Shown here piece after piece: positions 8,793-19,769 of a stretch of 64,000 nucleotides of DNA. A program made the translations under genes and the position numbers. The stretch covers positions 1,054,001 to 1,118,000 of the forward strand of contig NZ_JBFUPK010000001.1 in NCBI RefSeq assembly GCF_041355105.1, in the 5' to 3' direction. The notes beneath the pieces were generated by a model. The model did not search any database, had not been told where the DNA came from, and saw nothing but the letters and a program-made list of their open reading frames with translations. Origin of the DNA: Terriglobus sp. RCC_193 (GTDB taxonomy: Bacteria; Acidobacteriota; Terriglobia; Terriglobales; Acidobacteriaceae). How positions within the stretch are numbered: position 1 is the stretch's first letter; each line of letters starts with the position of its first letter.

Positions 8793-9721
8793 CCCGGCAA
8801 CCACCCGTCACCGCGGAAGACCTCTACCTGTACGCCCTGCAACTGCTGGTGCCGGAAGAGCAAACCCGCCTTCAGGAATTTCTGCAGCATTCGCCCGAAG
8901 CCCGCAAGGAACTGGCCAACGTCCGCGGCGACCTCATCCTGCTGTCCCTGACACCGGAACAGCACACACCGCCCGCACTCTGCCGTCAGCGCCTGCTGAA
9001 ACAGGTCGCGCGCGGCAAGAAGTCTGCGGTTCATTCCGTCGCCGACCGCGCCACGGCGCAGCACGCCATTGCCACAGAGCCGATCTTCGCACCGGAACCC
9101 GCGCCTGATCGCCTCAGCCCTATCCGTGACGACAGCTACACACCTTCGCCGGAAACCTCGTTTCCCTTCCGCTCCTTCCAGGCAGAAGAACCGCAACGCG
9201 GCCTCCTCGCCACACTTCTGCCCTGGGTAGGATGGGCTTTGGCTGTGGGGCTCGCCGTCAGCACATGGACCATGTGGCATAAGGCCGAAATACTTCAGGG
9301 GACCACTGCCGCTGCCAATGCGAAGGCGGCACACATCGCATCGGAGTCGGACAAGTCCTTGCGCGCGCTGGACGTCCTGCGCAACAGCGCCGCCCAGCGC
9401 TTCCAACTCACGAAGCAAAGCTCGCAGCCCATCTCCAACGCCCGCGTCACCTACGTATCGGAAACAGGCTCGCTCATCTTCCAGGGTGCCAATCTTGACC
9501 AGTTGCCCGCAGGCAAAGTCTACGAACTCTGGCTCATCCCTGTAGGCGACGGTCGCACACCCATCCCCGCCGGCACCTTCCGTCCCGACGAACGCGGCTA
9601 CGCCAGCGTCGTCCTGCCTGACATCCCCAAGGGCGTCGTCGCAGGCACCTTCGGCGTCACGATGGAAGAAGAGGGCGGAGCCAACAATCCCACGCTGCCC
9701 ATCCTCATGATCGGCGCATAA
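8789..9721 (+). CDS. Anti-sigma factor, RskA family
   Basis: A 310-residue protein. The N-terminal cytoplasmic part (about residues 1-140) begins with a zinc-less anti-sigma-like helical domain (TAEDLYLYALQLLVPEEQ, then LQEFLQHSPEARKELANV). One membrane helix follows at about residues 147-166 (TLLPWVGWALAVGLAVSTWT). The extracytoplasmic C-terminal domain (about residues 215-310) matches the RskA C-terminal fold, with GKVYELWLIPVGDGRTPIPAGTF-type residues. It should hold the preceding sigma factor inactive at the membrane. The genes overlap by ATGA, so they are translationally coupled. Confidence 0.92.
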   Translation: MTRQPPVTAEDLYLYALQLLVPEEQTRLQEFLQHSPEARKELANVRGDLILLSLTPEQHTPPALCRQRLLKQVARGKKSAVHSVADRATAQHAIATEPIFAPEPAPDRLSPIRDDSYTPSPETSFPFRSFQAEEPQRGLLATLLPWVGWALAVGLAVSTWTMWHKAEILQGTTAAANAKAAHIASESDKSLRALDVLRNSAAQRFQLTKQSSQPISNARVTYVSETGSLIFQGANLDQLPAGKVYELWLIPVGDGRTPIPAGTFRPDERGYASVVLPDIPKGVVAGTFGVTMEEEGGANNPTLPILMIGA

Positions 9722-9775
9722 GCAACACAAGACAGCCAAAAGCTCTCACGCGTATTGCCCACAAAGCAAATACAC

Positions 9776-10215
9776 GTGACGGTCATTCTGAGCGCAGCGA
9801 AGAATCCCGACAGACTCTCATCCTGCCATGGCCTCTGGAAGCTTCCAGCCACAAAACCGGGTGCCCCAGGTTCGCGAAGCTAACCTGGGTATTCGTGCAA
9901 AGCACGAACCAGCGAAGCTCCCCGGTCAAAGACCGTCATCCTGAGCGAAACGAAGTAAAGCCGAAGGACCTGTATTCCTCTCAACCCTCTACAACGCATC
10001 AGGAAACCCAAAACGAACCAGCAGCCACAAAACCGGGTGCCCGGGTTCGCGAAGCTAACCTGGGGTATTCGTGCAAAGCACGAACCCAGCGAAGCTCATA
10101 CGGTCGAAGACCGTCATCCTGAGCGAAACGAAGTGGAGCCGAAGGACCTGCATTCCTCCACATCCTCTACAACGCATCAGGAAACCCAAAAGCAAAAGGG
10201 GACCCGAAGGCCCCC
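9776..10215 (+). repeat. Hairpin-rich dispersed repeat, copy C (two tandem units)
   Basis: The 519-bp spacer between the anti-sigma gene and the beta-propeller gene holds two successive units. Each has the ccgggtgcc block, the stem around aacctggg, ttcgtgc-AAA-gcacgaa, a cggtc hairpin and the ggacctg(c/t)attcctc end. The second unit (about 10022-10190) closely copies the first (about 9845-10010), but has cccgggttc instead of ccccaggttc. No gene is supported. Confidence 0.85.
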
Positions 10216-10240
10216 TCTCACCAAAAATCCAACAATCAAA

Positions 10241-11530
10241 CTACTGCGAAACGCGAACTCCAATACCCTTACCCTGCAGCTGGATGGTCGACGTCACAAC
10301 GTCCGTATCGGTGCGGATCATGGTCAATACCTGCGTATCGGCTGCGGTCACCAGCACCTTGCCGGTAGGATTACCCGCGACAGCCTGAATCCAGTTCAGC
10401 TTACCGCCCACGGTGATCGTCTTGGTAGCCACCATGGTGTTCATGTCCACCACTGTAACCGTACCGTCGGAGTTCGCCACGTAAGCCTTGCTCAGATCGG
10501 ACAGAATCGCCACCTGCACCGGCTTGATTCCCACGGGAACCGTCGCCAGTACCTGGCCGAAATTTACAGCATCCGCCGGATTATTAGGATCGCAAGCAGC
10601 GTTGCCCGGCAGCGCGATCTGGCTGCAGAGTGCCACGTTAATGATGCTCAGTGAGCCGGCTGACGTCCCAGTGCCCTGGTTCAGAACAGCAATTTCATTA
10701 ATTGCAGGAGCCACGTCAGCCCACAACGGGTTCGATCCCACCGTAATGGTCTTATCAAGGTTATTGCCCACCGTGTTGATCACGGTCACGGTGCCGCTGC
10801 CCTGGTTCAGAACAAAGGCACGGCGTGCATCAGGAGTCATCACGCCGTAAACCGGGCTGACGCCAACCTGAAGTGTTGCGGAAACAGCATTATTCGAAGT
10901 CCCCGTACCCGCTTCAATCGCCGAGGCCCAGCCCAGGCTCGTACCCGGGGTGTCGCCCTGGCTCAGCGTATACACGCGCGTTGCCGAGGGATTTGCAATC
11001 GTGTACACCGGATTCGCCGGAACAGGCAGTTCCTGCCGGATCGTCGGTGGCGTTCCCGCCGACATCACAGCCACCTTGTCCACTGACGGCTCAATGATGA
11101 ACACCGGCCCTGCGGTACCGTTCGTGGTGATCTGCAGCGGGTTCACGCCCTGCGCCAGCGACGAATGTTTCACCGTCGTCGTCATCAGGCCTTCCGCAGC
11201 ACTAAATGAGTCGATAACAGAATTGCCGCTATGCAGAACGTACGCCTGGCCGCCGGAATCCACGGTAAAGTACAGCGGACTCGGAGCGACAGCCGCCGTT
11301 GCGGCCACCGTCTCACCAAAGACGTTAATCACCGTGGCAAGGCCATCGTTACCGTTGCCCGGATCGGCGACCGCCGTGGCATATACCTGCGGCTGGGTTG
11401 AAGGCCCAACCGGATTGATCGCACTGACAACTGGCCGATAGTTATTGCCGCAACCGGCAACGGCCAACACCGCAATTGCGCTCAGACCAGCCGCGCTTAC
11501 GCGAAATACCTGACGTGGAAGTGAAACCAA
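10241..11530 (-). CDS. YVTN-type beta-propeller lipoprotein
   Basis: A 429-residue protein from a TTG at 11530, chosen because AGGAG lies six bases upstream and the signal peptide then begins cleanly (MVSLPRQVFRVSAAGL). A longer GTG start at 11596 in the same frame is possible. The lipobox AVAGC predicts a lipid-anchored envelope protein. Repeated blades follow with motifs such as PVYGVMTPDARRAFVLNQG, GTVTVINT and AYVANSDGTVTVVDM, the pattern of surface-layer/YVTN seven-bladed propellers. The ligand is unknown. A second member of the same general type lies at 21921. Confidence 0.85.
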   Translation of the reverse strand: MVSLPRQVFRVSAAGLSAIAVLAVAGCGNNYRPVVSAINPVGPSTQPQVYATAVADPGNGNDGLATVINVFGETVAATAAVAPSPLYFTVDSGGQAYVLHSGNSVIDSFSAAEGLMTTTVKHSSLAQGVNPLQITTNGTAGPVFIIEPSVDKVAVMSAGTPPTIRQELPVPANPVYTIANPSATRVYTLSQGDTPGTSLGWASAIEAGTGTSNNAVSATLQVGVSPVYGVMTPDARRAFVLNQGSGTVTVINTVGNNLDKTITVGSNPLWADVAPAINEIAVLNQGTGTSAGSLSIINVALCSQIALPGNAACDPNNPADAVNFGQVLATVPVGIKPVQVAILSDLSKAYVANSDGTVTVVDMNTMVATKTITVGGKLNWIQAVAGNPTGKVLVTAADTQVLTMIRTDTDVVTSTIQLQGKGIGVRVSQ

Positions 11531-11693
11531 ACGCTGCTCCTGCTTCGGGAGCACTGCGGCCCCGCCATCTTCAGATTGTAACGGAAACAAGGCCACAACC
11601 CCGGCACCTTTGCAGATGCCTGTATTGCATTCCTCAACCGAGAGACGAAGTCATCCTCAAATCGTCATCGAACAGACGCCGGAAGAACAACAT

Positions 11694-12359
11694 TTACGCC
11701 TCTTCCTTCCCTTCCATCCATCGTTTCGCCCATCCAGCCTCCACATGCAGCCGAAGGAACGTATAACTCAACATCTCATGCCCAATCCGCCGGAAGTGTC
11801 CCCACGCAGACAAATTTCCATACGGCGCCCGCGGCGAAGTCAACACATCCAGCCCCTCTCGTTCGCACAGCGCCCGTATGCGGAACAGATGCGTCCCATC
11901 GCTCACCACAATCACGCGCTTCCATCCATTCTCACGTGCAATACGCGCCAGCTGATCCACCTGCTGCCCACTATCCAGCGACTCCGTCTCCGCAATAATG
12001 TGGTCATACGGCACGCCATTGGCCAGCAGATAATTTCGCCCCACATCACCTTCGCTGAGTCCGTTCTTCTTATCCGCGGTCCCGCCCAGCGTCACAATGT
12101 AAGGCGCCATTCCGTGGTTATACAAACTCACCACATGGTCCAGCCGCGCATGGTACACCGGCGACGGATGCCCCACATACTGCGCCGCTCCAAAGACCGC
12201 AATCGCATCCGAGGGCGCTGCCTGATCTTCCTGCGCCACGCGGTCAATGCGCATATACAAACTGGCAAACCACACCGCGGCGATCAGCGCGATCACCACC
12301 AGCAGCGTTCGGAACGGATGTCCGCTGCTGCCCTGCCGTCTTCCGTGTCGTCGTGCCAT
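11694..12359 (-). CDS. YdcF/DUF218 family membrane-anchored protein
   Basis: A 221-residue protein with a basic N-terminus and one membrane helix at about residues 16-36 (PFRTLLVVIALIAAVWFAS). The DUF218 domain follows (AIAVFGAAQYVGHPSPVYHARLDH, VTLGGT, AETESLDSGQQVDQL, VIVVSDGTHLFR). This family includes SanA and YdcF, and is linked to envelope integrity, with no settled enzyme activity. It starts 12 bases after the TsaC gene stops and is probably in its operon. Confidence 0.88.
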   Translation of the reverse strand: MARRHGRRQGSSGHPFRTLLVVIALIAAVWFASLYMRIDRVAQEDQAAPSDAIAVFGAAQYVGHPSPVYHARLDHVVSLYNHGMAPYIVTLGGTADKKNGLSEGDVGRNYLLANGVPYDHIIAETESLDSGQQVDQLARIARENGWKRVIVVSDGTHLFRIRALCEREGLDVLTSPRAPYGNLSAWGHFRRIGHEMLSYTFLRLHVEAGWAKRWMEGKEEA

Positions 12360-12371
12360 GTGCCTTTCGTG

Positions 12372-13016
12372 TTAGTGCTGCAAAGCCAGCGCAATCTCAT
12401 GGGTGGGAATCGCACCCTCACGCAGAATCATCCACGAGTTCCCGCCGCCGCTCAGATCCACAATCGTCGTCGGCACCGTCCGCGCCGTCGGCCCGCCATC
12501 CACAATCAGCGGAATTTTATCGCCCAACTGCTCCCGCACGCATCGCGCATGTGTGCATTCCGGATGCCCTGCCAGGTTCGCCGACGTCGCCGTAATCGGC
12601 AATCCCAGGTGCTCCACCACCGCACGCGCAATCGGCGCTTCCGGCACGCGGATCGCCACATTGCCGGTGTGCGCGGTCACCCGCAGCGGCAGCTTGGACC
12701 CCGCCTTCACAATGATCGTCAGCGGCCCGGGCCAGAACCGTTCCGCCAGCCTGTCAAACGCGCTGTCCAGTCCCCGCGCCAGCTCATATCCCTGCGCCAT
12801 GCTTCCAATCAGCAGCGACAGCGGCTTATGCTTCGCGCGGCTCTTCAACTCGTAAATCTGTTCCACCGCACGCAGATTCACCGGGTCTACGGCCAGACCG
12901 TAGAAAGTATCCGTCGGCAGCGCCACCACCTGCCCACGCTCCACACACTGCGCCACATAGCCCACCAGCTCAGCCTCTGGTTCATCCGGATGAATCCGCA
13001 ACACTTCTGCCGACAT
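12372..13016 (-). CDS. L-threonylcarbamoyladenylate synthase (TsaC/Sua5)
   Basis: A 214-residue protein from an ATG at 13016. The Sua5/YciO/YrdC fold is shown by VVALPTDTFYGLAVD, KSRAKHKPLSLLIGS, RFWPGPLTIIVKA, VAIRVPEAPIARAVV and ITATSANLAGHPE. It makes the threonylcarbamoyl-AMP used for the t6A modification of ANN-decoding tRNAs. It lacks the extra C-terminal Sua5 domain, so it is the short, TsaC-type form. An upstream extension of the frame to 13154 looks non-native (Trp/Cys-rich, no family match). Confidence 0.94.
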   Translation of the reverse strand: MSAEVLRIHPDEPEAELVGYVAQCVERGQVVALPTDTFYGLAVDPVNLRAVEQIYELKSRAKHKPLSLLIGSMAQGYELARGLDSAFDRLAERFWPGPLTIIVKAGSKLPLRVTAHTGNVAIRVPEAPIARAVVEHLGLPITATSANLAGHPECTHARCVREQLGDKIPLIVDGGPTARTVPTTIVDLSGGGNSWMILREGAIPTHEIALALQH

Positions 13017-13154
13017 GCACACTCCCAGGATCCCGCGAAGAACCTCAACCGCAGCATCGCCCAAACCACACCGGAACGCAAGCAGCCACAACAACTTAAT
13101 CCCCCAACAATCAGTTCCTGACCCAGCCGACCTTAAACGAATCCCGTCATCCAT

Positions 13155-13375
13155 CGAATCTCATACAGCCAAAGCCGTCATTCTGAGCGAAGCGAAGAAT
13201 CCCGAGGAACTCTACCTCACCACAACCGTACAACCCTTCCAGCCCCAAAACCGGGTGCCCCAGGTTCGCGAAGCTAACCTGGGTATCGCACAAAGTGCGA
13301 TCAAACGACCAAAGGTCGTCATCCTGAACGAAGCAAAGCGAAGCTGAAGGACCTGCATCCCTCTCCCTTGCGGAA
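13155..13375 (+). repeat. Hairpin-rich dispersed repeat, copy D
   Basis: The spacer between the divergent tsaC and trmH-like genes carries one unit: gtcattctgagcgaagcgaa, ccgggtgcc block, CCAGGTT/AACCTGG stem, atcgcac-AAA-gtgcgat, acgacc-AAA-ggtcgt, then the gaaggacctgcatccctctc end. No gene is supported. Confidence 0.85.
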
Positions 13376-13412
13376 ATGCCAGAGCGCAAGCCCCGCTACA
13401 CTTACCAGAGCA

Positions 13413-14180
13413 ATGCCCGAACGAATCACAAGCCGCACCAACGCCCGCGTCAAAGCCCTCCGCGCCGCGCTGACCACGCGCAAGTCCGATCACATCGGCA
13501 TCGAAGGCTTCCATCTCATCCGCGAGGCCATCACGAGCGGCCTGCAGCTCGACACCCTCTACCTCCGCGAAGACCACGCGCACCTCCTGCGCGACCTTCC
13601 TGAAGACGCCGCCCGCGAAATCCTCCTCCTCTCGCCCGACGCCTTCCAGAGCGCCACCGAAACCGAAAACGCGCAGGGCGCAGCAGCACTGCTCGAACGC
13701 CCCGAACTTCCCTATGCCCCACGCACCGGCGACCTGCTCCTCATCGCGGACGGCCTGCAGGACCCCGGCAATCTCGGCACCCTGATCCGCTCCGCCGAAG
13801 CCTTCGGAGCCTCCGCCGTCGCACTCACGCCCGGCACCGCCGATCCCTGGAACGGCAAATGCCTCCGCGCCGCCGCAGGTGCCGCCTTCCGCATCCCGCT
13901 ACCTCGTTGCGATAACACGTTGATCCAGGCATTAAAAGCCGTAGACACCCAACTCCTGGCCGCCGTAGCCAAAGACGGCGAAGCTGCCCACGCTACCGAT
14001 CTCCGAGGCACCATCGCCCTCGTCATCGGCAACGAAGGTGCGGGCGTGTCAGAGAAAATGCTCGCCCTCTGCGACAGGCAGATCACCTTAGCCACCACCG
14101 GTCCCACGGAGAGCCTCAACGCCGCCGTCGCAGGTTCCCTTCTGCTCTACGAAGCATCCCAACAAAGGAACTTCCGATGA
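13413..14180 (+). CDS. TrmH/SpoU family RNA 2'-O-ribose methyltransferase
   Basis: A 255-residue protein with an N-terminal substrate-binding domain ([16 protein letters not shown], about residues 4-75) and the knotted SPOUT methyltransferase domain. The three SpoU motifs are visible: [27 protein letters not shown] and [17 protein letters not shown]. It is most like the RlmB/TrmH group acting on 23S rRNA or tRNA; the exact target cannot be told. It overlaps the rarA start by four bases, so the two are coupled. Confidence 0.92.
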   Translation: MPERITSRTNARVKALRAALTTRKSDHIGIEGFHLIREAITSGLQLDTLYLREDHAHLLRDLPEDAAREILLLSPDAFQSATETENAQGAAALLERPELPYAPRTGDLLLIADGLQDPGNLGTLIRSAEAFGASAVALTPGTADPWNGKCLRAAAGAAFRIPLPRCDNTLIQALKAVDTQLLAAVAKDGEAAHATDLRGTIALVIGNEGAGVSEKMLALCDRQITLATTGPTESLNAAVAGSLLLYEASQQRNFR

Positions 14181-15526
14181 GCAGTCTCTTCGCCAATCTC
14201 GAACCAGCAACACCGCTCAACCGCCGCGATATACCGCTACCAGAGCGTATGCGCCCGCGCAACCTCGACGAGTTCGCAGGCCAGAAGCACCTCATCGGCC
14301 CGGGCAAGCCCCTGCGTCTCGCCATCGAACGCGGCGAACCCGGCTCCATGATCTTCTGGGGCCCGCCCGGCACCGGCAAAACCACCCTCGCCAAAATCAT
14401 CGCGCGTGCCACCTCCGCCACCTTCATTGAGTTCTCCGCCGTTACCGCCGGCATCAAGGAAATCAAGCAGGTCATGGCCGACGCGGAACGCGCCGCCGCC
14501 TCCGGTTCTCGCACCATCCTCTTCGTCGACGAGATCCATCGCTTCAACAAGGCCCAGCAGGACGCCTTCCTGCCCTTCGTCGAACGTGGCGCCATCCGCC
14601 TCATCGGAGCAACCACCGAAAATCCATCCTTTGAAGTCAACGCCGCGCTGCTCTCCCGCTGCCGCGTCTACGTTCTGCAATCCATCCCCGACAGCGAGAT
14701 CGTAGAACTCCTCCAGCGCGCCCTCATCGACGAAGATCGCGGCCTCGCCAGCCTCCAGCTCACCGCAGCCGAAGGCGCACTCGAAGCCATCGCCTCCTTC
14801 TCCAACGGCGACGCCCGCTACGCCCTCAACGCGCTCGAAACCGCCGCATCGCTCCTCATCGGCCGCGGCGAAACCACGCTCACCCGCGAAGCCGTCGGCG
14901 ACGCGCTGCAACAGCGCACGCTCCTCTACGACAAGAACGGCGAGCAGCACTACGACCTCATCAGCGCCCTCCACAAAAGCGTGCGCAACTCCGACGTCGA
15001 CGCCTCGCTCTACTGGCTCCGTCGCATGTTAGCCGCAGGCGAAGACCCCATGTACGTCGCACGCCGCGTCGTGCGCATGGCAGTAGAAGACATCGGATTA
15101 GCCGCGCCAGAAGCGCTGAACCTCACCTTGTCAGCGCAACAGGCAATGCACCTCCTGGGGTCCCCCGAAGGCGAACTCGCACTCGCGCAGGCCGTCGTCT
15201 ACCTCGCGCTCGCACCCAAATCCAACGCCGTCTACGTCGCCTTCAACGAGACCGCCGCAGACGTAAACGCCACCGGCGCACAACCCGTCCCGCTGCACCT
15301 GCGCAACGCCCCCACGCGCCTGCTCAAGAACCTGAACTACGGCAGGGACTACCAGTACGCCCACGACCTCCCGGGCAAGGTCGCTGACATGCAATGCCTC
15401 CCCGAAGGCCTCGAAGACCGCCGCTATTACCGGCCCACCGACCAGGGCCGTGAACGCCAACTCGGCCAGCGCATGGAAGAAATCACCCGCACCAAGGCCG
15501 AAGCCCGCAAATCAAAACAAAAGTAA
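14177..15526 (+). CDS. rarA: Replication-associated recombination protein A (RarA/MgsA), AAA+ ATPase
   Basis: A 449-residue ATPase acting at stalled replication forks. The opening PLAxRMRP-like region reads [19 protein letters not shown]. Walker A is GPPGTGKTT (about residue 60), Walker B/DExx is [15 protein letters not shown], and sensor 1 is [13 protein letters not shown]. The C-terminal tetramerisation and MgsA-type domain follows ([42 protein letters not shown]). The length matches the family. It is translationally coupled to the upstream methyltransferase gene. Confidence 0.96.
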   Translation: MSSLFANLEPATPLNRRDIPLPERMRPRNLDEFAGQKHLIGPGKPLRLAIERGEPGSMIFWGPPGTGKTTLAKIIARATSATFIEFSAVTAGIKEIKQVMADAERAAASGSRTILFVDEIHRFNKAQQDAFLPFVERGAIRLIGATTENPSFEVNAALLSRCRVYVLQSIPDSEIVELLQRALIDEDRGLASLQLTAAEGALEAIASFSNGDARYALNALETAASLLIGRGETTLTREAVGDALQQRTLLYDKNGEQHYDLISALHKSVRNSDVDASLYWLRRMLAAGEDPMYVARRVVRMAVEDIGLAAPEALNLTLSAQQAMHLLGSPEGELALAQAVVYLALAPKSNAVYVAFNETAADVNATGAQPVPLHLRNAPTRLLKNLNYGRDYQYAHDLPGKVADMQCLPEGLEDRRYYRPTDQGRERQLGQRMEEITRTKAEARKSKQK

Positions 15527-15544
15527 AGAACGAGATCGAAGGCC

Positions 15545-16027
15545 TTCCAGCAGAGCTCCAACACTCAAAAGACCGTCCAGCGAAGCGCCCACGGTCCAAA
15601 GACAGTCAGTGAAGCTCCAACGGTCAAAGACCATCCCCAGCGAAGCTCATACGGTCGAAAGACCGTCATCCTGAACGAAGCGAAGCGTAGCTGAAGGACC
15701 TGCATTCTTCCACACCCTCTACAAAGCACCAGGAAACCCAACCAACCACCAGCCACCAAACCGGGTGCCGGGTGCCCCAGGTTCGCGAAGCTAACCTGGG
15801 CATCGCTCCAAAGGGAGCGATCCAACGCATAACGTGCGTCCAGCGAAGCTCATACGGTCAAAAGAGCGTCATTCTGAGCAAAGCGAAGAATCCCGACGAA
15901 CCCTCATCCCGCCAAGACCGCAACAAGCTTCCAGCCCCAACTCCAAACCCAGCTTCGCAAGGCGAAGCTCATACACGCAAAGCGCGTCTTCTTTGGAGGG
16001 GCACGGCTTCAGCCGTGCCATAAGAAA
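15545..16027 (+). repeat. Hairpin-rich dispersed repeat, copy E
   Basis: The 855-bp gap between rarA and thiC begins with degenerate cgaagctc/ggtcaaagacc units (15545-15650). A full unit follows (15651-15830: cggtcgaaagaccg hairpin, ggacctgcattct, a doubled ccgggtgcc block, CCAGGTT/AACCTGG stem, atcgctcc/ggagcgat). A second partial unit ends in the ggggcacggcttcagccg block near 16010. The terminator module at 16028 takes up the rest. No gene is supported. Confidence 0.82.
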
Positions 16028-16322
16028 CCCAAACCAAGAAAACCGCGCGGCCAAAAAGACAAACAGGAGCATGAATCAACCCCCGCGCGCCCACGGAACG
16101 ACCATGGCTGGCCGCTCGTCGAGAACGGCACGAAGTGCTGTCAAGGCCCTCAAACCACCCAACTCCAACAAACCAAAGAGACTTGGCATGGTATTTTCCA
16201 CCAAATCACCAAACAGAAACAGGAAAGAAAAGGGCCGCGCAAAGCGCGGCCCTAACACATTTAAAAAGACGATTTACCCCTACCCCCACAGGCAGACGAT
16301 TTTAGCGACACAAAACCCATAG
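16028..16322 (+). repeat. Terminator-bearing repeat module, copy 1
   Basis: About 290 bp matching the module at 43268-43600. Shared blocks are ccgcgcggccaaaaagacaa, caggagcatga, ccccgcgcgcccacggaacg, gagaacggcacgaagtgctg, the gggccgcgc-AAA-gcgcggccc hairpin, and the aagacgattt / caggcaga(c/g)gatttta direct-repeat tail. It lies directly downstream of thiC, as copy 2 lies directly downstream of dsbD. Confidence 0.75.
16231..16253 (-). terminator. Intrinsic terminator for thiC
   Basis: A perfect 10-bp stem (agggccgcgc / gcgcggccct) with an AAA loop. Read on the minus strand it is followed by TTTTCTTTCC, the usual form of a factor-independent terminator. It lies about 130 bases past the thiC stop. 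Confidence 0.7.
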
Positions 16323-16381
16323 ACCTAATAGAAATAGGAGCTCAGAGAAAACAAGGGGTACCCCCCTGAATATCTAGAGAA

Positions 16382-17938
<1,557 letters not shown>

Positions 17939-17995
17939 TCAGTCCGGTAACCGTAGCACCGCCCGCAGGTGCAGGAGTAGAATCTGAGGTAGCTT

Positions 17996-18481
17996 ATGTC
18001 CCAGTCCGGTCGTTCCTCCGTCAAGGTCATCGTCGCCACCGTCGTCATCGTCGGGGCTGTCCTGTTCCTCGCCATTGCGGGTGCTCGCGACAGCAAGGCG
18101 ACCAGCTACTACTGCACCATCAGCGAACTCCAGACAATGGGCAACAAGGCCTTCAAGCGCAACCTGCGCGTGGCCGGTAACGTGAAGCCCGGCTCCATCC
18201 AGCGCGTGGGCACGCACGCTCAGTTCGTCCTGCTGGAACAGGGCAAGGAACTCTCTGTGAACTACGAGGGCACGGAGCCCCCACCAGACACCTTCAAGGA
18301 CGACGCCCAGGCCCTCGCTATGGGCCACCTGGGCCGCGACGGCGTCTTCCAGGCCACCGAACTCCAGGCCAAGTGCGCCAGCAAGTACGCCCCCGCCCCC
18401 AACGGAGCCAAGCCGGGCGCACAACCGGCAGCGATGCCAAACGCAGCCTCCGCCGCTGCGCTGGTTGCACCCTTGAAATAG
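17996..18481 (+). CDS. ccmE: Cytochrome c maturation heme chaperone CcmE (CxxxY type)
   Basis: A 161-residue protein with one N-terminal membrane anchor (about residues 10-28, VIVATVVIVGAVLFLAIAG) and an OB-fold periplasmic domain (KRNLRVAGNVKPGSIQR, SVNYEGTEPPPDTFKD). CcmE carries heme covalently before handing it to apocytochromes. The usual heme-binding HxxxY is replaced by CxxxY: Cys127 and Tyr131 in AKCASKY, a variant known from some other bacteria and archaea. The tail after residue 135 is Ala/Pro-rich. The start has GAGG six bases upstream. It is separated from ccmA by an oppositely oriented gene. Confidence 0.92.
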   Translation: MSQSGRSSVKVIVATVVIVGAVLFLAIAGARDSKATSYYCTISELQTMGNKAFKRNLRVAGNVKPGSIQRVGTHAQFVLLEQGKELSVNYEGTEPPPDTFKDDAQALAMGHLGRDGVFQATELQAKCASKYAPAPNGAKPGAQPAAMPNAASAAALVAPLK

Positions 18482-18483
18482 CG

Positions 18484-19014
18484 TTATACCGTAGGTGGCG
18501 ACACATACGCGGGCGGAGAAGGAAGAGCCCCATAAAGCTCTTCAGCATCTGGCACTACGTAGTCATACAGGAAGTACTGAAAGTACGTTCCGCTAAAGAG
18601 AAATGTCATCACACCGCCAAATGCAAGCCCAACGGTTGCCTCTTGAAGCGCACTGCGCAGCTTGAACGCCGCCATGGTGTAGCTGCCTAGCACGGCAATG
18701 ACTGCGAATACACTGACGGCCGTTGAAAGCATATGGGTGTCCCCAACATCTTGCCCTCGCGACATGATGCCAATGGTGGCTCCCACCATCACCGCGATAA
18801 GAAGCACCACCGGTATCACGGCGACATTCACAATGGACCAGATAAATGCATCCTGTCGCCCTGTTACCTTACGGACCCAGTTTGCCTGAACGACCATCCA
18901 GATCGAATTAAAGTAGCTGCGGGTAAGGATAGATAGCGCAAGTACCCAGCCCCAATGAAGACGTGGAGGCGGAAGTACGATCCGAGGATCGAGTGAAGGC
19001 TTATTTTCTGGCAT
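18484..19014 (-). CDS. Uncharacterised integral membrane protein inside the ccm region
   Basis: A 176-residue protein from an ATG at 19014 (MPENKPSLDPRIVLPPPRLH). Four hydrophobic segments are visible, at about residues 22-40, 57-80, 95-118 and 125-150. I recognise no motif. Its 3' end meets the 3' end of ccmE (two bases apart), and it diverges from ccmA. Its position suggests, but does not prove, a role near cytochrome assembly. Confidence 0.7.
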   Translation of the reverse strand: MPENKPSLDPRIVLPPPRLHWGWVLALSILTRSYFNSIWMVVQANWVRKVTGRQDAFIWSIVNVAVIPVVLLIAVMVGATIGIMSRGQDVGDTHMLSTAVSVFAVIAVLGSYTMAAFKLRSALQEATVGLAFGGVMTFLFSGTYFQYFLYDYVVPDAEELYGALPSPPAYVSPPTV

Positions 19015-19079
19015 GGCCAACACTCTAGCGATACTCCAGTACAAGCTCAAGCGGATTCCGCACTTTATACTTAAAGCTG

Positions 19080-19769
19080 ATGCAGTCCATTCCCAATCTG
19101 GCAGCCGAGGTCACCAACCTCTCCCGGCTCTACGGCAGCTTCGCCGCGCTCAAGCGTGTCTCCTGCACCTTTACCGAAGGCGGCTTCCACGTCCTCCTCG
19201 GCCCCAACGGCGCAGGCAAATCCACGCTCCTCCGAACACTGGCCGGACTCATCACACCCACATCGGGAACCGTACAAACACTTGGCGGAACGCCCTTCCA
19301 CGAGCGTCATCGCATGGCCTACATGAGCCACGCGCCGATGCTCTATGAAGAGCTCACGGCCATGGAAAACCTCCGTTACTTCCTGCGTCTGCAGAACCCC
19401 GGCGCCACCTGCGATTGTGTCGGTTCGCCGGAGATGGCGTTGCGCGCAGTCGGCATCGATCCGTTTCTCACGCGTTCTGTATCGCAGTTCTCCCAGGGCA
19501 TGCGCCAGCGAGTATCCATGGCGCGCGCACTCGTCAGCGATCCCGAACTTCTGCTCCTCGATGAACCCTTCAGCAACATGGACGTCACAGGCGCAAAGGA
19601 ACTTGTCACGCTGCTATTGGACTTCCGCACATGGCCGCTGGCCGGCGGTCGCAAGCGCACCGTCATCGTCACCACGCACCAGTTCGAACTTGTGGCCCAC
19701 GCCGCCGATTCCGTCATCCACATGCGCCACGGCAGTATTGTGACGCCGGAGAATGAGGCGGCTGCATGA
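19080..19769 (+). CDS. ccmA: Cytochrome c maturation ABC transporter ATP-binding protein CcmA
   Basis: A 229-residue ABC ATPase. Walker A is GPNGAGKST (about residues 42-50), the Q-loop area reads AYMSHAPMLYEELTAMENL, the signature is FSQGMRQRVSMARAL (a divergent SQGM form), and Walker B is LLLLDEPFSNMD. The identity as CcmA rests on linkage to ccmB, ccmC and ccmE. With CcmB and CcmC it forms the complex that releases heme-loaded CcmE. It overlaps ybaK by ATGA. Confidence 0.92.
   Translation: MQSIPNLAAEVTNLSRLYGSFAALKRVSCTFTEGGFHVLLGPNGAGKSTLLRTLAGLITPTSGTVQTLGGTPFHERHRMAYMSHAPMLYEELTAMENLRYFLRLQNPGATCDCVGSPEMALRAVGIDPFLTRSVSQFSQGMRQRVSMARALVSDPELLLLDEPFSNMDVTGAKELVTLLLDFRTWPLAGGRKRTVIVTTHQFELVAHAADSVIHMRHGSIVTPENEAAA

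Noticed and set aside
9776-10215. Possible CRISPR array because of two tandem similar units
   Set aside because: Units are about 175 bp, imperfect, and internally made of hairpins. There is no regular short repeat/spacer pattern and no cas gene.
13017-13154. N-terminal extension of the TsaC-like protein
   Set aside because: The extra 46 residues are Cys/Trp/Leu-rich without family similarity. The ATG at 13016 gives a normal-length protein.
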